A stretch of 13,457 bases of DNA, taken from contig JAIOQD010000584.1 of the NCBI GenBank assembly GCA_021413595.1, positions 1 through 13,457 on the forward strand, in the 5' to 3' direction. Below are positions 6,589 to 13,457 of the stretch, piece after piece. Below the pieces are notes generated by a model that worked only from the letters and a program-made list of their open reading frames with translations, had not been told where the DNA came from and made no database searches. How positions within the stretch are numbered: position 1 is the first letter of the stretch; every line of letters begins with the position of its first letter. This DNA comes from Bacteroidota bacterium. GTDB lineage: Bacteria; Bacteroidota; Bacteroidia; 2-12-FULL-35-15. The position numbers and the translations under genes are program-made.

Positions 6589-7842
6589 GTGCAAAGCTCT
6601 ATTATTATTTCGATTGCAATGATCGCCTCCGCCTTTTTTTCAGGGATGGAAATTGCTTTTATTACTTCCAATAAATTACGTATCGAGCTGGAAAATAAAC
6701 AAGGCAGTTTTTCAGCAAAAATACTATCCCATTTTAATAAATATCCATCGCGATACCTGGCAACAATGTTAGTCGGCAACAATATTGCTTTGGTAATATT
6801 TGGTATTTATATGGACGAAGAATTGAGCCATTCGATGGAACACTTTATTTCATCAAAAGTATTGCTACTGCTTATTTCTACGTTTTTATCCACTATGCTT
6901 ATTTTAGTAGTGGCAGAATATTTACCTAAAAATTTTTTTAGAATAAATCCCAACAAAACACTCAGTCTTTTTGTATTTCCCCTTACCATTGTTTACGGTG
7001 TTTTATACCCTGTTGTATTGATAACCATTGCATTTTCTGAATTTATTCTCAAACGATTATTTCGTGTTAAAATTGAAAAAGAAAGTATTGCTTTTACAAT
7101 GATCGATCTGGATAATTATTTAAGGGAAGGAACATCGGCAGTAGAAACAAAGGCAGAGAAGGATCATGAAATTCAAATATTTCAAAATGCCCTGGACTTT
7201 TCGAGTGTAAAAGCCCGGGAGTGCATGATTCCCCGTACCGAAATTATTGCATTGGATGTGAATGAAAGTATTGAAGAATTAAAAAATAAATTTATACAAA
7301 CTCGTCTTTCTAAAATTTTGATATACTCCGAAAATATTGATAACATTATCGGATATGCCTACTCAAAAGAATTATTTAAAAAGCCTGAAAGTATCCGTAA
7401 CATATTATTGCCGGTAAGTATTGTGCCTGAATCAATGGCAGCAAGTGAAGTATTAACTGTATTTATTCAGCAGCATAAAAGTATTGCCGTGGTGGTTGAT
7501 GAATTTGGCGGAACATCAGGTATGCTTACCATGGAGGATATTATTGAAGAGATATTCGGTGAAATAGAAGATGAGCACGATAAAGAAGAGATGATCGAAA
7601 AACAGCTAAATGAATCAGAATATATTTTTTCTGCCCGCCTGGAAACCGATTATATAAATCACAAGTATCAACTTAAGTTGCCTATCCTCGATAACTTTGA
7701 AACCATCAGTGGCCTGATCATGCATTATCACGAAAGCATCCCAAAGATTAACGAAGAGATACGTATTGAGAACTTCCTATTTACAATCTCTGCAGTTACA
7801 AAAACCCGAATTGAACAAGTCCATTTAAAGATAATGGAATAA
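6589..7842 (+). CDS. CNNM/CorC-type (hemolysin family) membrane protein with CBS pair
   Basis: Probable divalent-cation (Mg2+/Co2+) efflux or homeostasis protein of the inner membrane. It has 417 residues with the full family layout. The CNNM (DUF21) membrane domain covers about 1-155, with helices near 3-27, 57-75, 88-112 and 126-152 and the conserved FFSGMEIAF, VGNNIA and EYLPKNFF motifs. A linker follows, then a CBS pair (about 208-328) ending in DEFGGTSGMLTMEDIIEEIF. A CorC_HlyC C-terminal domain (about 343-415) completes it. The start is GTG at 6589; the protein then begins directly with the first helix, as expected. The old name hemolysin is not evidence of toxin activity. In related genomes, as I recall, a periplasmic peptidyl-prolyl isomerase often follows; here it does not. 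Confidence 0.9.
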   Translation: MQSSIIISIAMIASAFFSGMEIAFITSNKLRIELENKQGSFSAKILSHFNKYPSRYLATMLVGNNIALVIFGIYMDEELSHSMEHFISSKVLLLLISTFLSTMLILVVAEYLPKNFFRINPNKTLSLFVFPLTIVYGVLYPVVLITIAFSEFILKRLFRVKIEKESIAFTMIDLDNYLREGTSAVETKAEKDHEIQIFQNALDFSSVKARECMIPRTEIIALDVNESIEELKNKFIQTRLSKILIYSENIDNIIGYAYSKELFKKPESIRNILLPVSIVPESMAASEVLTVFIQQHKSIAVVVDEFGGTSGMLTMEDIIEEIFGEIEDEHDKEEMIEKQLNESEYIFSARLETDYINHKYQLKLPILDNFETISGLIMHYHESIPKINEEIRIENFLFTISAVTKTRIEQVHLKIME

Positions 7843-8010
7843 CTATTCGGTTGAAATCAATAATTACCAGCAATGTTGGACGACCACCTAACAACGACAG
7901 CAAAAAGACCAAAAAGTGGAATCGAATTAACGAAACTGACCAAAAACCACAAATAGTTGTCAAAAACAACTATAAGTAGCGTAATTACAACGAACAGTAG
8001 CGAGTTTTAC
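7843..8010. other. Skewed intergenic stretch with a hairpin, possible insertion boundary
   Basis: The plus strand is rich in A and C and poor in T from about 7865 to 7950, unlike the balanced AT-rich spacers elsewhere. An 8-base-pair hairpin follows: ATAGTTGT (7953-7960) and ACAACTAT (7966-7973), loop of 5, with no T-run on either side. The mix of GTTGGACGACC and CCTAACAACG just before it is loosely reminiscent of integron-like recombination sites but lacks a clean symmetric pair. No gene is seen. Confidence 0.3.
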
Positions 8011-8042
8011 TTGCAATATGGTAATCGGACAAGATAACTTTG
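8011..8042 (+). promoter_or_regulatory. Promoter of the HTH-pentapeptide gene
   Basis: A perfect -7 box TAACTTTG (8035-8042) lies 21 bases after a TTG (8011-8013), matching Bacteroidota promoter spacing. Transcription would start near 8048, giving a leader of about 17 bases. The gene therefore need not depend on the upstream operon. Confidence 0.6.
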
Positions 8043-8064
8043 TGGCATCAAACAAAAAAATAAT

Positions 8065-8970
8065 ATGATGCAAAATTCAAAATCAATTGGCAATAAAATT
8101 GCCGCAGCAAGAAAGAAACTTAATCTTTCACAAGCCGACCTTGCACAGAAAGTGTCTATCAGTTCACAAGCAGTGGGCAAATGGGAACGCAACGAATCAA
8201 TGCCGGACATAACAACATTAAACCGACTCGCTGAAATTCTTGGCGTTGATCTCAACTATTTTTCGGATAGTTTCCAGTCGGATGACAAAGAAGTTGAAAT
8301 TTCTCAACCCTCTAAAAAGCAATTAGACGAGTTGCCTTTGCACAAACCAAACAAAAAATTTGGTTGGAGTTGGAATATGTCATCGGGAAACTGGGTAGAT
8401 GCTGATTTTTCCGGATTAAAAAATTTGCAAGAAAAATTTAGTTCTTCAAATATGAAAAACTGTAAGTTTTTGAACTCGGATTTGTCCGGACTTATTCTTG
8501 GAAAAAACAACATTGAAAAATGTGATTTTTCAACTTCGGACATAAGAGACAGCAAACTCCAATCTTCCAATTTATTAAACAATCAGTTTAATAATTGCTC
8601 CTTTATAGATGCCGAATTTTTGAAAAGCAATATCGAAAAATGTAATTTCTCTGAAGCAAATTTTTCCGGTGCAGAGTTTAATGAAAGCTGTTTCGAGAAT
8701 AATATTGTTGAAAATGCCGTATGGAAATTTACATCTTTTAAAAACACGGGGATTAGTGCTGTTGTTTTTGAAGGCACCATTGAGGACTGTCACTTTGAAA
8801 ACTGCACGTTTTATAGGGTTAAATTTCAAAATGCAACCATTTTAAACAGCTTTTTTAAGAATAATAGTAAATTGAATCGGGTACAGTTTATTAACTGTAA
8901 AGTAGACAAAATGACCTATGCTTTTTTGAAAAACAATGCAACAAATTTGACCGGTATCACATTAATATGA
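8065..8970 (+). CDS. Cro/C1-type HTH protein fused to a pentapeptide-like repeat domain
   Basis: 301 residues. Residues about 9-64 are a clear XRE/Cro-C1 helix-turn-helix (LSQADLAQKVSISSQAVGKW, then ILGVDLNYF at its end). After a linker (65-105), residues about 110-300 form a run of pentapeptide-like repeats of type A/C-[D/N]-[F/L]-x-x, such as DADFSG, KNCKFLNSDLSG, EKCDFSTSDI and EANFSGAEF, expected to form a right-handed quadrilateral beta-helix. There is no signal peptide or membrane helix, so it should be cytoplasmic. The family knowledge is that XRE domains bind DNA and that some pentapeptide proteins mimic DNA or serve as binding platforms; how they combine here is inference. Two ATGs in tandem (8065, 8068) make the start uncertain by one residue. 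It has its own promoter and converges with the next gene, with 37 bases between their ends. It may be a later arrival. Confidence 0.85.
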   Translation: MMQNSKSIGNKIAAARKKLNLSQADLAQKVSISSQAVGKWERNESMPDITTLNRLAEILGVDLNYFSDSFQSDDKEVEISQPSKKQLDELPLHKPNKKFGWSWNMSSGNWVDADFSGLKNLQEKFSSSNMKNCKFLNSDLSGLILGKNNIEKCDFSTSDIRDSKLQSSNLLNNQFNNCSFIDAEFLKSNIEKCNFSEANFSGAEFNESCFENNIVENAVWKFTSFKNTGISAVVFEGTIEDCHFENCTFYRVKFQNATILNSFFKNNSKLNRVQFINCKVDKMTYAFLKNNATNLTGITLI

Positions 8971-9007
8971 TTCGATACAGATAAAACGTATCAGAAGGAA
9001 AGGCTGA

Positions 9008-9643
9008 TCAATAATAGATCATCAGTAATAATTCCACCAAAAATCCAAGACCAAAGCCGGAATATACCTGTGCAGGTGTATGCGCATTAAGTTTTAAACG
9101 TGCATACGCAACTATGCCCCCAAACAAAATAACGAGCATTAAAACAGAACGCATATCCAAATGCAAGCGATATACAATACCAAGTGCTGCACCTGCAATT
9201 CCACCAATACCGATAGTATGGGCACTTATTTTCCATTTAAAACTGATAAAAATTGTAAGAAGAATAGAAATTGCTGCACCTAAAATAAGTATCTTAAAAA
9301 TGTTCGGAAATTCAGCATTATAAAACAAATAAAACAATGCAAAATAATATAAAACAGCACTTGTATAAGGAATAAATCGCTCACTTAATGTTTCCATCTC
9401 CAAACTTTTGATGCGGCCCATCTTCAATAAAATAAGGGCATTAACGGTTGGAAGCAAAAATGTAAAAATGAATGTAATGATAAGTATTACTAATTTTAAA
9501 TTGGCTGAAGTGAATGTGGAAATATAATTATTTGTAAAAAAAATAATTGCAAAACCATAGGTAGGCATCAGTAAAGGGTGAAATAAATAAGAAATTACTT
9601 TTGCAATTCGGGTTTCCAAAATAAAGATTTTTTTGAGATTCAA
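9008..9643 (-). CDS. Multi-pass membrane protein related to PAP2 phosphatases, active site altered
   Basis: 211 residues with about six membrane helices (near 15-36, 48-73, 94-110, 115-134, 143-158 and 165-180) plus a last one at about 194-210. The layout and traces of the three PAP2 signature motifs point to the PAP2/type-2 phosphatidic-acid-phosphatase-like family. R89 and P92 in SERFIPY stand for motif 1, SAH (140-142) stands where SGH is usual, and R182 to H188 (ARLKLNAHTPAQVYSG) stand for motif 3. The Asp expected soon after H188 is replaced (Gln192), and the Lys of motif 1 is not evident, so activity is doubtful. The start is TTG at 9643; an in-frame stop lies just upstream and the first internal Met is residue 26, so the TTG is the best choice. 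It follows rpoN on the same strand after 92 bases. Confidence 0.65.
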   Translation of the reverse strand: MNLKKIFILETRIAKVISYLFHPLLMPTYGFAIIFFTNNYISTFTSANLKLVILIITFIFTFLLPTVNALILLKMGRIKSLEMETLSERFIPYTSAVLYYFALFYLFYNAEFPNIFKILILGAAISILLTIFISFKWKISAHTIGIGGIAGAALGIVYRLHLDMRSVLMLVILFGGIVAYARLKLNAHTPAQVYSGFGLGFLVELLLMIYY

Positions 9644-9696
9644 TATCTAAGATCAAAAACAGACAAGATAGAAACAAATTAATCCTGCTGTGTGAT

Positions 9697-9722
9697 TCTT
9701 ATAACTTGTTTCTGTTATAGGA
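9697..9722 (-). other. Hairpin between rpoN and the PAP2-like gene
   Basis: TCTTATAAC (9697-9705) pairs with GTTATAGGA (9714-9722) with one wobble pair, around an 8-base loop. It lies just after the rpoN stop. There is no T-run on the downstream side, so it could be a weak or factor-dependent terminator or an mRNA-stabilising stem rather than a standard terminator. Confidence 0.35.
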
Positions 9723-9735
9723 TTTGCATGCTACA

Positions 9736-11193
9736 TTATAATTCCTTTCTTAAACGAGCAACAGGTATTTCGAGTTGTTCACGGTATTTTGCAATGGTTC
9801 TGCGGGCAATATTATAACCTTTTTCTTTCAGTATTTTTGTCAATTTATCATCCGTTAATGGTTTCTTTTTGCTTTCTACTTCAATACAATCTTTCAGAAT
9901 TTTTTTAACTTCACGGGTTGACACCTCTTCACCACTATCGGTAGAAAGAGATTCACTAAAAAAAGATTTTAATAAAAATGTGCCGAACGATGTTTGAACA
10001 TATTTACTATTGGCCACACGGGAGATCGTAGAAATATCTAATCCAACTTTTTCTGCAATATCTTTTAATATCATTGGTTTTAAAAGGGTTTCATCTCCTT
10101 CTAAAAAATATTCGCGTTGATACTCCATAATGGCATTCATCGAGTAAAGCAATGTTTGACTACGTTGCTGAATAGCATCAATGAACCACCTGGCACCATC
10201 TAATTTTTGCTTCACAAACATAGATGCTTCCTTACCATTCTTATTCTTTTCTTTCGAATACTCTTCCAGCATTTGGCTATATACCTTGCTAACACGCAGA
10301 TCAGGGGCATTACGTGAATTGAGTGTTAATATTAATTCACCATCCTCATTGGTAATTGTAAAGTCGGCAATTACTTGTTGAAAGCTTTTTTGACCATCCG
10401 CCATGGAATTACCCGGACGAGGATTTAATTTTAAAATTTCATGAATTACCTCTTTAAGGATCTCATCATCGATCTCTAGCTTTTTGAGGATTTTATCATA
10501 ATGCTTTTTTGAGAATTCATCCATTTGCTCATCCACCACCTTAATGGCGAGCTCTATAATAGCTGTGCGAGGCTCTTTGCGCTTTAACTGAATAAGTAAA
10601 CATTCACGTAGGTCGCGTGCACCAACACCTGCAGGATCAAACTCCTGGATCACTTTCAGTGCTTCGCTCAATTCGGCTTCTGTGGTAATGATATTTTGAG
10701 AGAAAGCAATATCATCCACTATCGAGCCCACATCTCTACGTAAATAACCATCATCATCCAAATTACCGATCAGGTATTCAGCGATCTGATAATGGTGATC
10801 ATCTATATCCTTCAATCCAAGCTGACTATCCAGCATATCCTGAAAAGAAACACCAACCGAAAAAGGGATTTCTTTTCTTTCTTCGTCAGGGCTTGTATTG
10901 TTTGCTTTTAGTTTATAAGATGTACCTTCATCCTCATCCATATAATCGCTTATGCTGAAATCATCGCGCTGATTATCCTCACTCTTAGGTGCATCATCAT
11001 AATTCTCATCTTCAAATTCGCTGTTGGTCTCTTCATCACCCTCATTGCCTTCTTCCAGGGCAGGGTTCATCTCCATTTCCTCTTTGATGCGTTGCTCTAA
11101 AGCAATAGTAGGTAACTGCAACAATTTCATTAACTGAATTTGCTGCGGAGATAATTTCTGAAGTAATTTCTGTGTTTGTACCTGCCTTAACAT
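9736..11193 (-). CDS. rpoN: RNA polymerase sigma-54 factor
   Basis: Alternative sigma factor that directs polymerase to -24/-12 promoters and needs ATP-driven enhancer-binding activators. It has 485 residues, full length. Region I (about 1-49) is Gln/Leu-rich, with QKLSPQQIQLMKLLQLP and MNPALEE typical. Region II (about 50-108) is strongly acidic. The core-binding domain covers about 115-300, with YLIGNLDDDGYL and DPAGVGARDLRECLL as signature stretches. The helix-turn-helix lies at about 376-395 (ILKDIAEKVGLDISTISRV) and the RpoN box ARRTIAKYRE at 463-472 near the C-terminus. The ATG at 11193 puts region I at the very start. A -7 box lies just upstream, so the gene has its own promoter even though the DUF1571-type genes read in the same direction before it. 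No enhancer-binding activator is in the window. Confidence 0.97.
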   Translation of the reverse strand: MLRQVQTQKLLQKLSPQQIQLMKLLQLPTIALEQRIKEEMEMNPALEEGNEGDEETNSEFEDENYDDAPKSEDNQRDDFSISDYMDEDEGTSYKLKANNTSPDEERKEIPFSVGVSFQDMLDSQLGLKDIDDHHYQIAEYLIGNLDDDGYLRRDVGSIVDDIAFSQNIITTEAELSEALKVIQEFDPAGVGARDLRECLLIQLKRKEPRTAIIELAIKVVDEQMDEFSKKHYDKILKKLEIDDEILKEVIHEILKLNPRPGNSMADGQKSFQQVIADFTITNEDGELILTLNSRNAPDLRVSKVYSQMLEEYSKEKNKNGKEASMFVKQKLDGARWFIDAIQQRSQTLLYSMNAIMEYQREYFLEGDETLLKPMILKDIAEKVGLDISTISRVANSKYVQTSFGTFLLKSFFSESLSTDSGEEVSTREVKKILKDCIEVESKKKPLTDDKLTKILKEKGYNIARRTIAKYREQLEIPVARLRKEL

Positions 11194-11220
11194 AAAGCCT
11201 TGTGCTAAATTAAATTACTA

Positions 11221-11228
11221 CAAAAATA
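11221..11228 (-). promoter_or_regulatory. -7 promoter box of rpoN
   Basis: On the minus strand this reads TATTTTTG, a perfect TAnnTTTG. The predicted start is near 11215, about 22 bases before the ATG. A TTG lies 23 bases upstream, slightly further than usual. Confidence 0.45.
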
Positions 11229-11395
11229 ACAAATATTTGGAGATTGTTTTTCAAGATCTTATCAAGTTACGTACCAAACTGCAAACAGCTTGATTTCAGG
11301 AGGAAAGGGCTCAATTCGTTGATTGAAAATTATTATAAATCACGAAATTATTGTTTTGATCGGAGAACACGAAAAAAGTGTGTTATTATTTTTTG

Positions 11396-12289
11396 CTAAA
11401 AATGATAATCCTTATAATTTTCACTAAACTCTTCGGCAGCTATTGGTGTGTTCACCTTTAAATTATAGAATTCATACGTTTCAAAAAGTCCTTTATAGTC
11501 ATATATTTTTTCGCTGATAGGTAACATAAGTTCTTTATCTATCATTAATAAAAAAAGTTTTGCATATGCATTAGGAACCTGTATCACCTGACCGGCTACT
11601 ACATCATTGTACCAATCCGCCTCAGGATTTTTTTCCAGAATCATAAATTCACTTACATGGAGATTATTAGCGATTGAGAGTATCGTTTCATTTTTTTTAA
11701 CAAGGTAAGGTCTCCATTCAAAATCAGGAAATGCAATAGAAAGTTTGTAACAGGTGCGCCCCATGTATTTTTCTTCTCCGAGGATAACAAAATGTTTTTC
11801 CAGTGTTTCAGTATAATTTTTCATTGCGTTTTTCAAAATTTCAGCGAGATAATCCATACCCAATTCATGAATTGTATGGTGCTGATTTTTACGCATCAAG
11901 GATCCCATAGGGTCAAGGTTGAGATTTACGTATGGGAATGTTCCGGGGTTTATTAATGCACTTTCCTTATTAGCTCCTTGTATCCATAGCACTTCTTGTC
12001 CACCCATTGCTATATATAACTTACGTGGAGAAATTTGCAGCTTTACTTTCGATTCGGTAAAGTTCATTTTACCTTTTACCCTTTCATTGCGTTGCAGATC
12101 GTAACGGAGCGTTTTTATATTGGATATTGATTTTAATACAGCATTTAACAGCTCCATCGAGTTTTGCGCTGTATTGTGCTGTTTGAAGCCAAACGAAGCC
12201 AACATTAAGCAAAGCCCTGTAAGTATGGTAAATAATCCGAAAAAATTTTTTTTAGTTCTCATTGCTCCGCTGCCCTTCGAAAAATCCAT
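11396..12289 (-). CDS. Exported DUF1571-type protein with embedded LysM module (paralogue B)
   Basis: 297 residues as called from ATG 12289, but the tenth codon (ATG 12262) gives the better N-terminus: MRTKKNFFGLF followed by a hydrophobic stretch typical of a signal peptide. This also matches the paralogue next door, whose Met1 aligns one residue later. Residues about 44-190 resemble the first part of DUF1571: KTLRYDLQRNERVKGKM, then NPGTFPYVNLNLDPMGSL and QHHTIHELG. Residues about 195-239 are a LysM-like module (YLVKKNETILSIANNLHVS, then AGQVIQVPNAY), which in known proteins binds peptidoglycan glycans. After it the DUF1571-type fold appears to resume (LLMIDKELMLPISEKIYDYK, GLFETYEFYNLKVN). 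The protein should be periplasmic or on the cell surface. It is about two-thirds identical to the preceding gene over 257 aligned residues by hand count. A lipid-carrier-like (LolA/LppX) fold is possible; no function is shown. Confidence 0.8.
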   Translation of the reverse strand: MDFSKGSGAMRTKKNFFGLFTILTGLCLMLASFGFKQHNTAQNSMELLNAVLKSISNIKTLRYDLQRNERVKGKMNFTESKVKLQISPRKLYIAMGGQEVLWIQGANKESALINPGTFPYVNLNLDPMGSLMRKNQHHTIHELGMDYLAEILKNAMKNYTETLEKHFVILGEEKYMGRTCYKLSIAFPDFEWRPYLVKKNETILSIANNLHVSEFMILEKNPEADWYNDVVAGQVIQVPNAYAKLFLLMIDKELMLPISEKIYDYKGLFETYEFYNLKVNTPIAAEEFSENYKDYHF

Positions 12290-12324
12290 TTTTGAATAAA
12301 ATGGGTAAACTTTCGGCTTTATAT

Positions 12325-13188
12325 TTAAAATTTGTAATCCTTATACTCTTTTGTAAATTCCTCCGCAGCAATAGGAGGGTTTATTTGTAAATTGTAATAC
12401 TCATACGTTTCAAAAAGACCTTTATCATCAAATATTTTATTATTTACGGGTAATAAAAGAGCCTTATCAATTAACAATATAGTAAGTTTTGCATAAGCAT
12501 CCGGCACTTGTATGATCTGACCCGGTTTTACATCGTTGAACCAGGCTACTTCGGAGTTTTTTTCCAAAATCATATACTCACTAACATGGAGTTTTCGGGC
12601 AATTGATGTAATGTTTTCGCCATTACTAACTTTATAAGAATTCCATGAATAATCAGGAAAGGCTATGGAAAGTTTGTAACAATCTCGTCCATCATATTTT
12701 TCTTCGCCAAGTATAACAAAGTACCTATCAAACTTATCTCCGGCACGCCTAATCCCATCTTTTAATATCTCGGCAAGATAATGAAGACCCATTTCGTGAA
12801 TAGTGTGATGCTGATCCTTACGCATCAATGAACCATAAGGGTCAAGATTAAGATTCATGTAAGGAAACGCTCCCGGATTAACCAAAGCATCACCATCATT
12901 AGCCCCTTCCAGCCATAATACTTCAGGCCCTTTTACTGATAAATATAATTTCCGGGGAGAAATTTGCAACTTCACCTGCGACTCGGTATGCTGCATTTTA
13001 CCTTTGATCCGCTCATTACATTGCAAATTGTAACGCATCGTTTTTATAGTCGAAATTGATTCCAATACACCATTAAGAATTTCCTTTGAATTATAAACCC
13101 CCTTCTTTTGAGGACTAAATGAAGCCAATAACAAGCAAATGCTGATTACCATTAAATATAATCCAATATAACCCGCTTTAAATTTCAT
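12325..13188 (-). CDS. Exported DUF1571-type protein with embedded LysM module (paralogue A)
   Basis: 287 residues, with a signal peptide at about 1-23 (basic MKFKAGY, then a hydrophobic core ending LLLASFS). It has the same layout as the next gene downstream: the DUF1571-type first part at about 34-180 (KTMRYNLQCNERIKGKM, NPGAFPYMNLNLDPYGSL, QHHTIHEMG), the LysM-like module at about 185-229 (YKVSNGENITSIARKLHVS, PGQIIQVPDAY), and the resumed strand region at about 232-270 (DDKGLFETYEYYNLQIN). It ends in the same KDYxF tail. The alignment with paralogue B needs no gap. The most divergent segments are around residues 141-154, just before the conserved FVILGEEKY, and the first half of the LysM module. 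Only 35 bases separate it from paralogue B, so the two are probably one transcript. It probably acts at the cell envelope; the partner is unknown. Confidence 0.85.
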   Translation of the reverse strand: MKFKAGYIGLYLMVISICLLLASFSPQKKGVYNSKEILNGVLESISTIKTMRYNLQCNERIKGKMQHTESQVKLQISPRKLYLSVKGPEVLWLEGANDGDALVNPGAFPYMNLNLDPYGSLMRKDQHHTIHEMGLHYLAEILKDGIRRAGDKFDRYFVILGEEKYDGRDCYKLSIAFPDYSWNSYKVSNGENITSIARKLHVSEYMILEKNSEVAWFNDVKPGQIIQVPDAYAKLTILLIDKALLLPVNNKIFDDKGLFETYEYYNLQINPPIAAEEFTKEYKDYKF

Positions 13189-13209
13189 TGTTCATTCTTA
13201 TTTGATTGG

Positions 13210-13217
13210 TAAAGATA
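13210..13217 (-). promoter_or_regulatory. Weak candidate -7 box before paralogue A
   Basis: The minus strand reads TATCTTTA, one base off TAnnTTTG, about 22 bases before the ATG at 13188. No well-placed -33 element is seen. Read-through from the upstream paralogue is an alternative. Confidence 0.25.
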
Positions 13218-13288
13218 CTTGCATTTTATTCAAAATAAAATTAATCACAAGTCAAAATTTTAATATCCCTAGAGCAGTCGAAAAACAA

Positions 13289-13457
13289 TTAAAACTTATA
13301 GCCTTTAAAATTCTTGGAAAATTCATCCTGATCAAAAGGCTTATTAATAATAACGTTATAAAATTCGTAAGCTTCATAAAGTCCTTCTTCATCGTATATT
13401 TTTATATTAATGGGCATAAACGTTTTCTTGTCAATGAACAAAATAACTTTGCTCGCA
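13289..13457 (-). CDS. C-terminal end of a third DUF1571-type paralogue, cut by the window edge
   Basis: I translated the last 55 residues by hand up to a TAA at 13289-13291. ASKVILFIDKKTFMPINIKI, then YDEEGLYEAYEFYNVIINKP and a final KNFKGYKF, match the ends of the two genes downstream segment by segment (DK...LP, YD..GL.E.YEFYNL, K.YK.YKF). It is shorter between the strand region and the tail and is clearly more diverged than the other two are from each other. It shows that the family is a tandem array of at least three genes, extending beyond the window. Whether this copy also holds a LysM module cannot be seen. Confidence 0.85.
   Translation of the reverse strand, partial: ASKVILFIDKKTFMPINIKIYDEEGLYEAYEFYNVIINKPFDQDEFSKNFKGYKF

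Noticed and set aside
7861..7973. A complete integron attC site
   Set aside because: The half-site-like words do not form the required symmetric pairs and no integrase is present.
8974..8992. GATAC/GTATC inverted repeat as terminator between the converging genes
   Set aside because: The stem is only five base pairs with a 9-base loop and has no T-run on either strand.
10194..10215. Sigma-54 type -24/-12 promoter (TGGCAC ... TTGC)
   Set aside because: The distance between the GG and GC elements is about 15 bases instead of 10, and it lies inside rpoN.
11360..11390. AACAC/GTGTT inverted repeat as terminator of the DUF1571-type genes
   Set aside because: The stem is five base pairs and the T-run is in the loop, not after the stem.
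1..13457. CRISPR array, insertion sequence, transposase or phage genes
   Set aside because: No regularly spaced repeats, no transposase-like frame and no terminal inverted repeats with target duplication were seen on either strand.

Overview
The window looks like chromosomal DNA of a member of the Bacteroidota. It is AT-rich. Several genes are preceded by a perfect TAnnTTTG box, the -7 element of that phylum. tRNA-Phe has no encoded CCA. Several starts are GTG or TTG with no clear Shine-Dalgarno sequence. The gene set (type III pantothenate kinase, an outer-membrane barrel protein, lipoprotein LptC, a CNNM/CorC protein, sigma-54, DUF1571 proteins) also fits. I cannot name a genus.

Left part (1-2476): a two-component pair reads leftwards. 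The response regulator comes first and overlaps the sensor kinase by 8 bases; the kinase runs off the left edge before its last ATP-binding box. A perfect 9-base direct repeat with 11-base period lies just upstream of the regulator and could be its own operator. Next, also leftwards, comes tRNA-Phe with a promoter and a strong terminator.

Middle part (2477-7842, rightwards): a small cupredoxin lipoprotein, then a roughly 100-base structured intergenic element, then an envelope gene row: coaX, an outer-membrane barrel protein, lptC, a small two-helix membrane protein and a CNNM/CBS protein. From memory, this order is common in Bacteroidota. The surprise is coaX: it has a promoter, a GTG start and all other motifs, but codon 23 is TAA, so the first ATP-binding motif is cut off from the rest.

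Next (7843-8970) comes a gene that looks like an insertion at the end of this row: a Cro/C1-type helix-turn-helix fused to a pentapeptide-like repeat helix. It has its own promoter and follows a compositionally skewed intergenic stretch.

Right part (9008-13457, all leftwards): in transcription order, the tail of one DUF1571-type protein, two complete paralogues with a LysM module embedded inside the DUF1571-type region, then rpoN (sigma-54), then a membrane protein resembling PAP2 phosphatases but with altered active-site motifs. The two full paralogues are collinear without a gap and about two-thirds identical by hand count.

No mobile element, CRISPR array or complete defence system is visible. 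The points most worth a second look are the broken coaX, the structured element in front of it, the HTH-pentapeptide gene and the tandem family with an embedded LysM.
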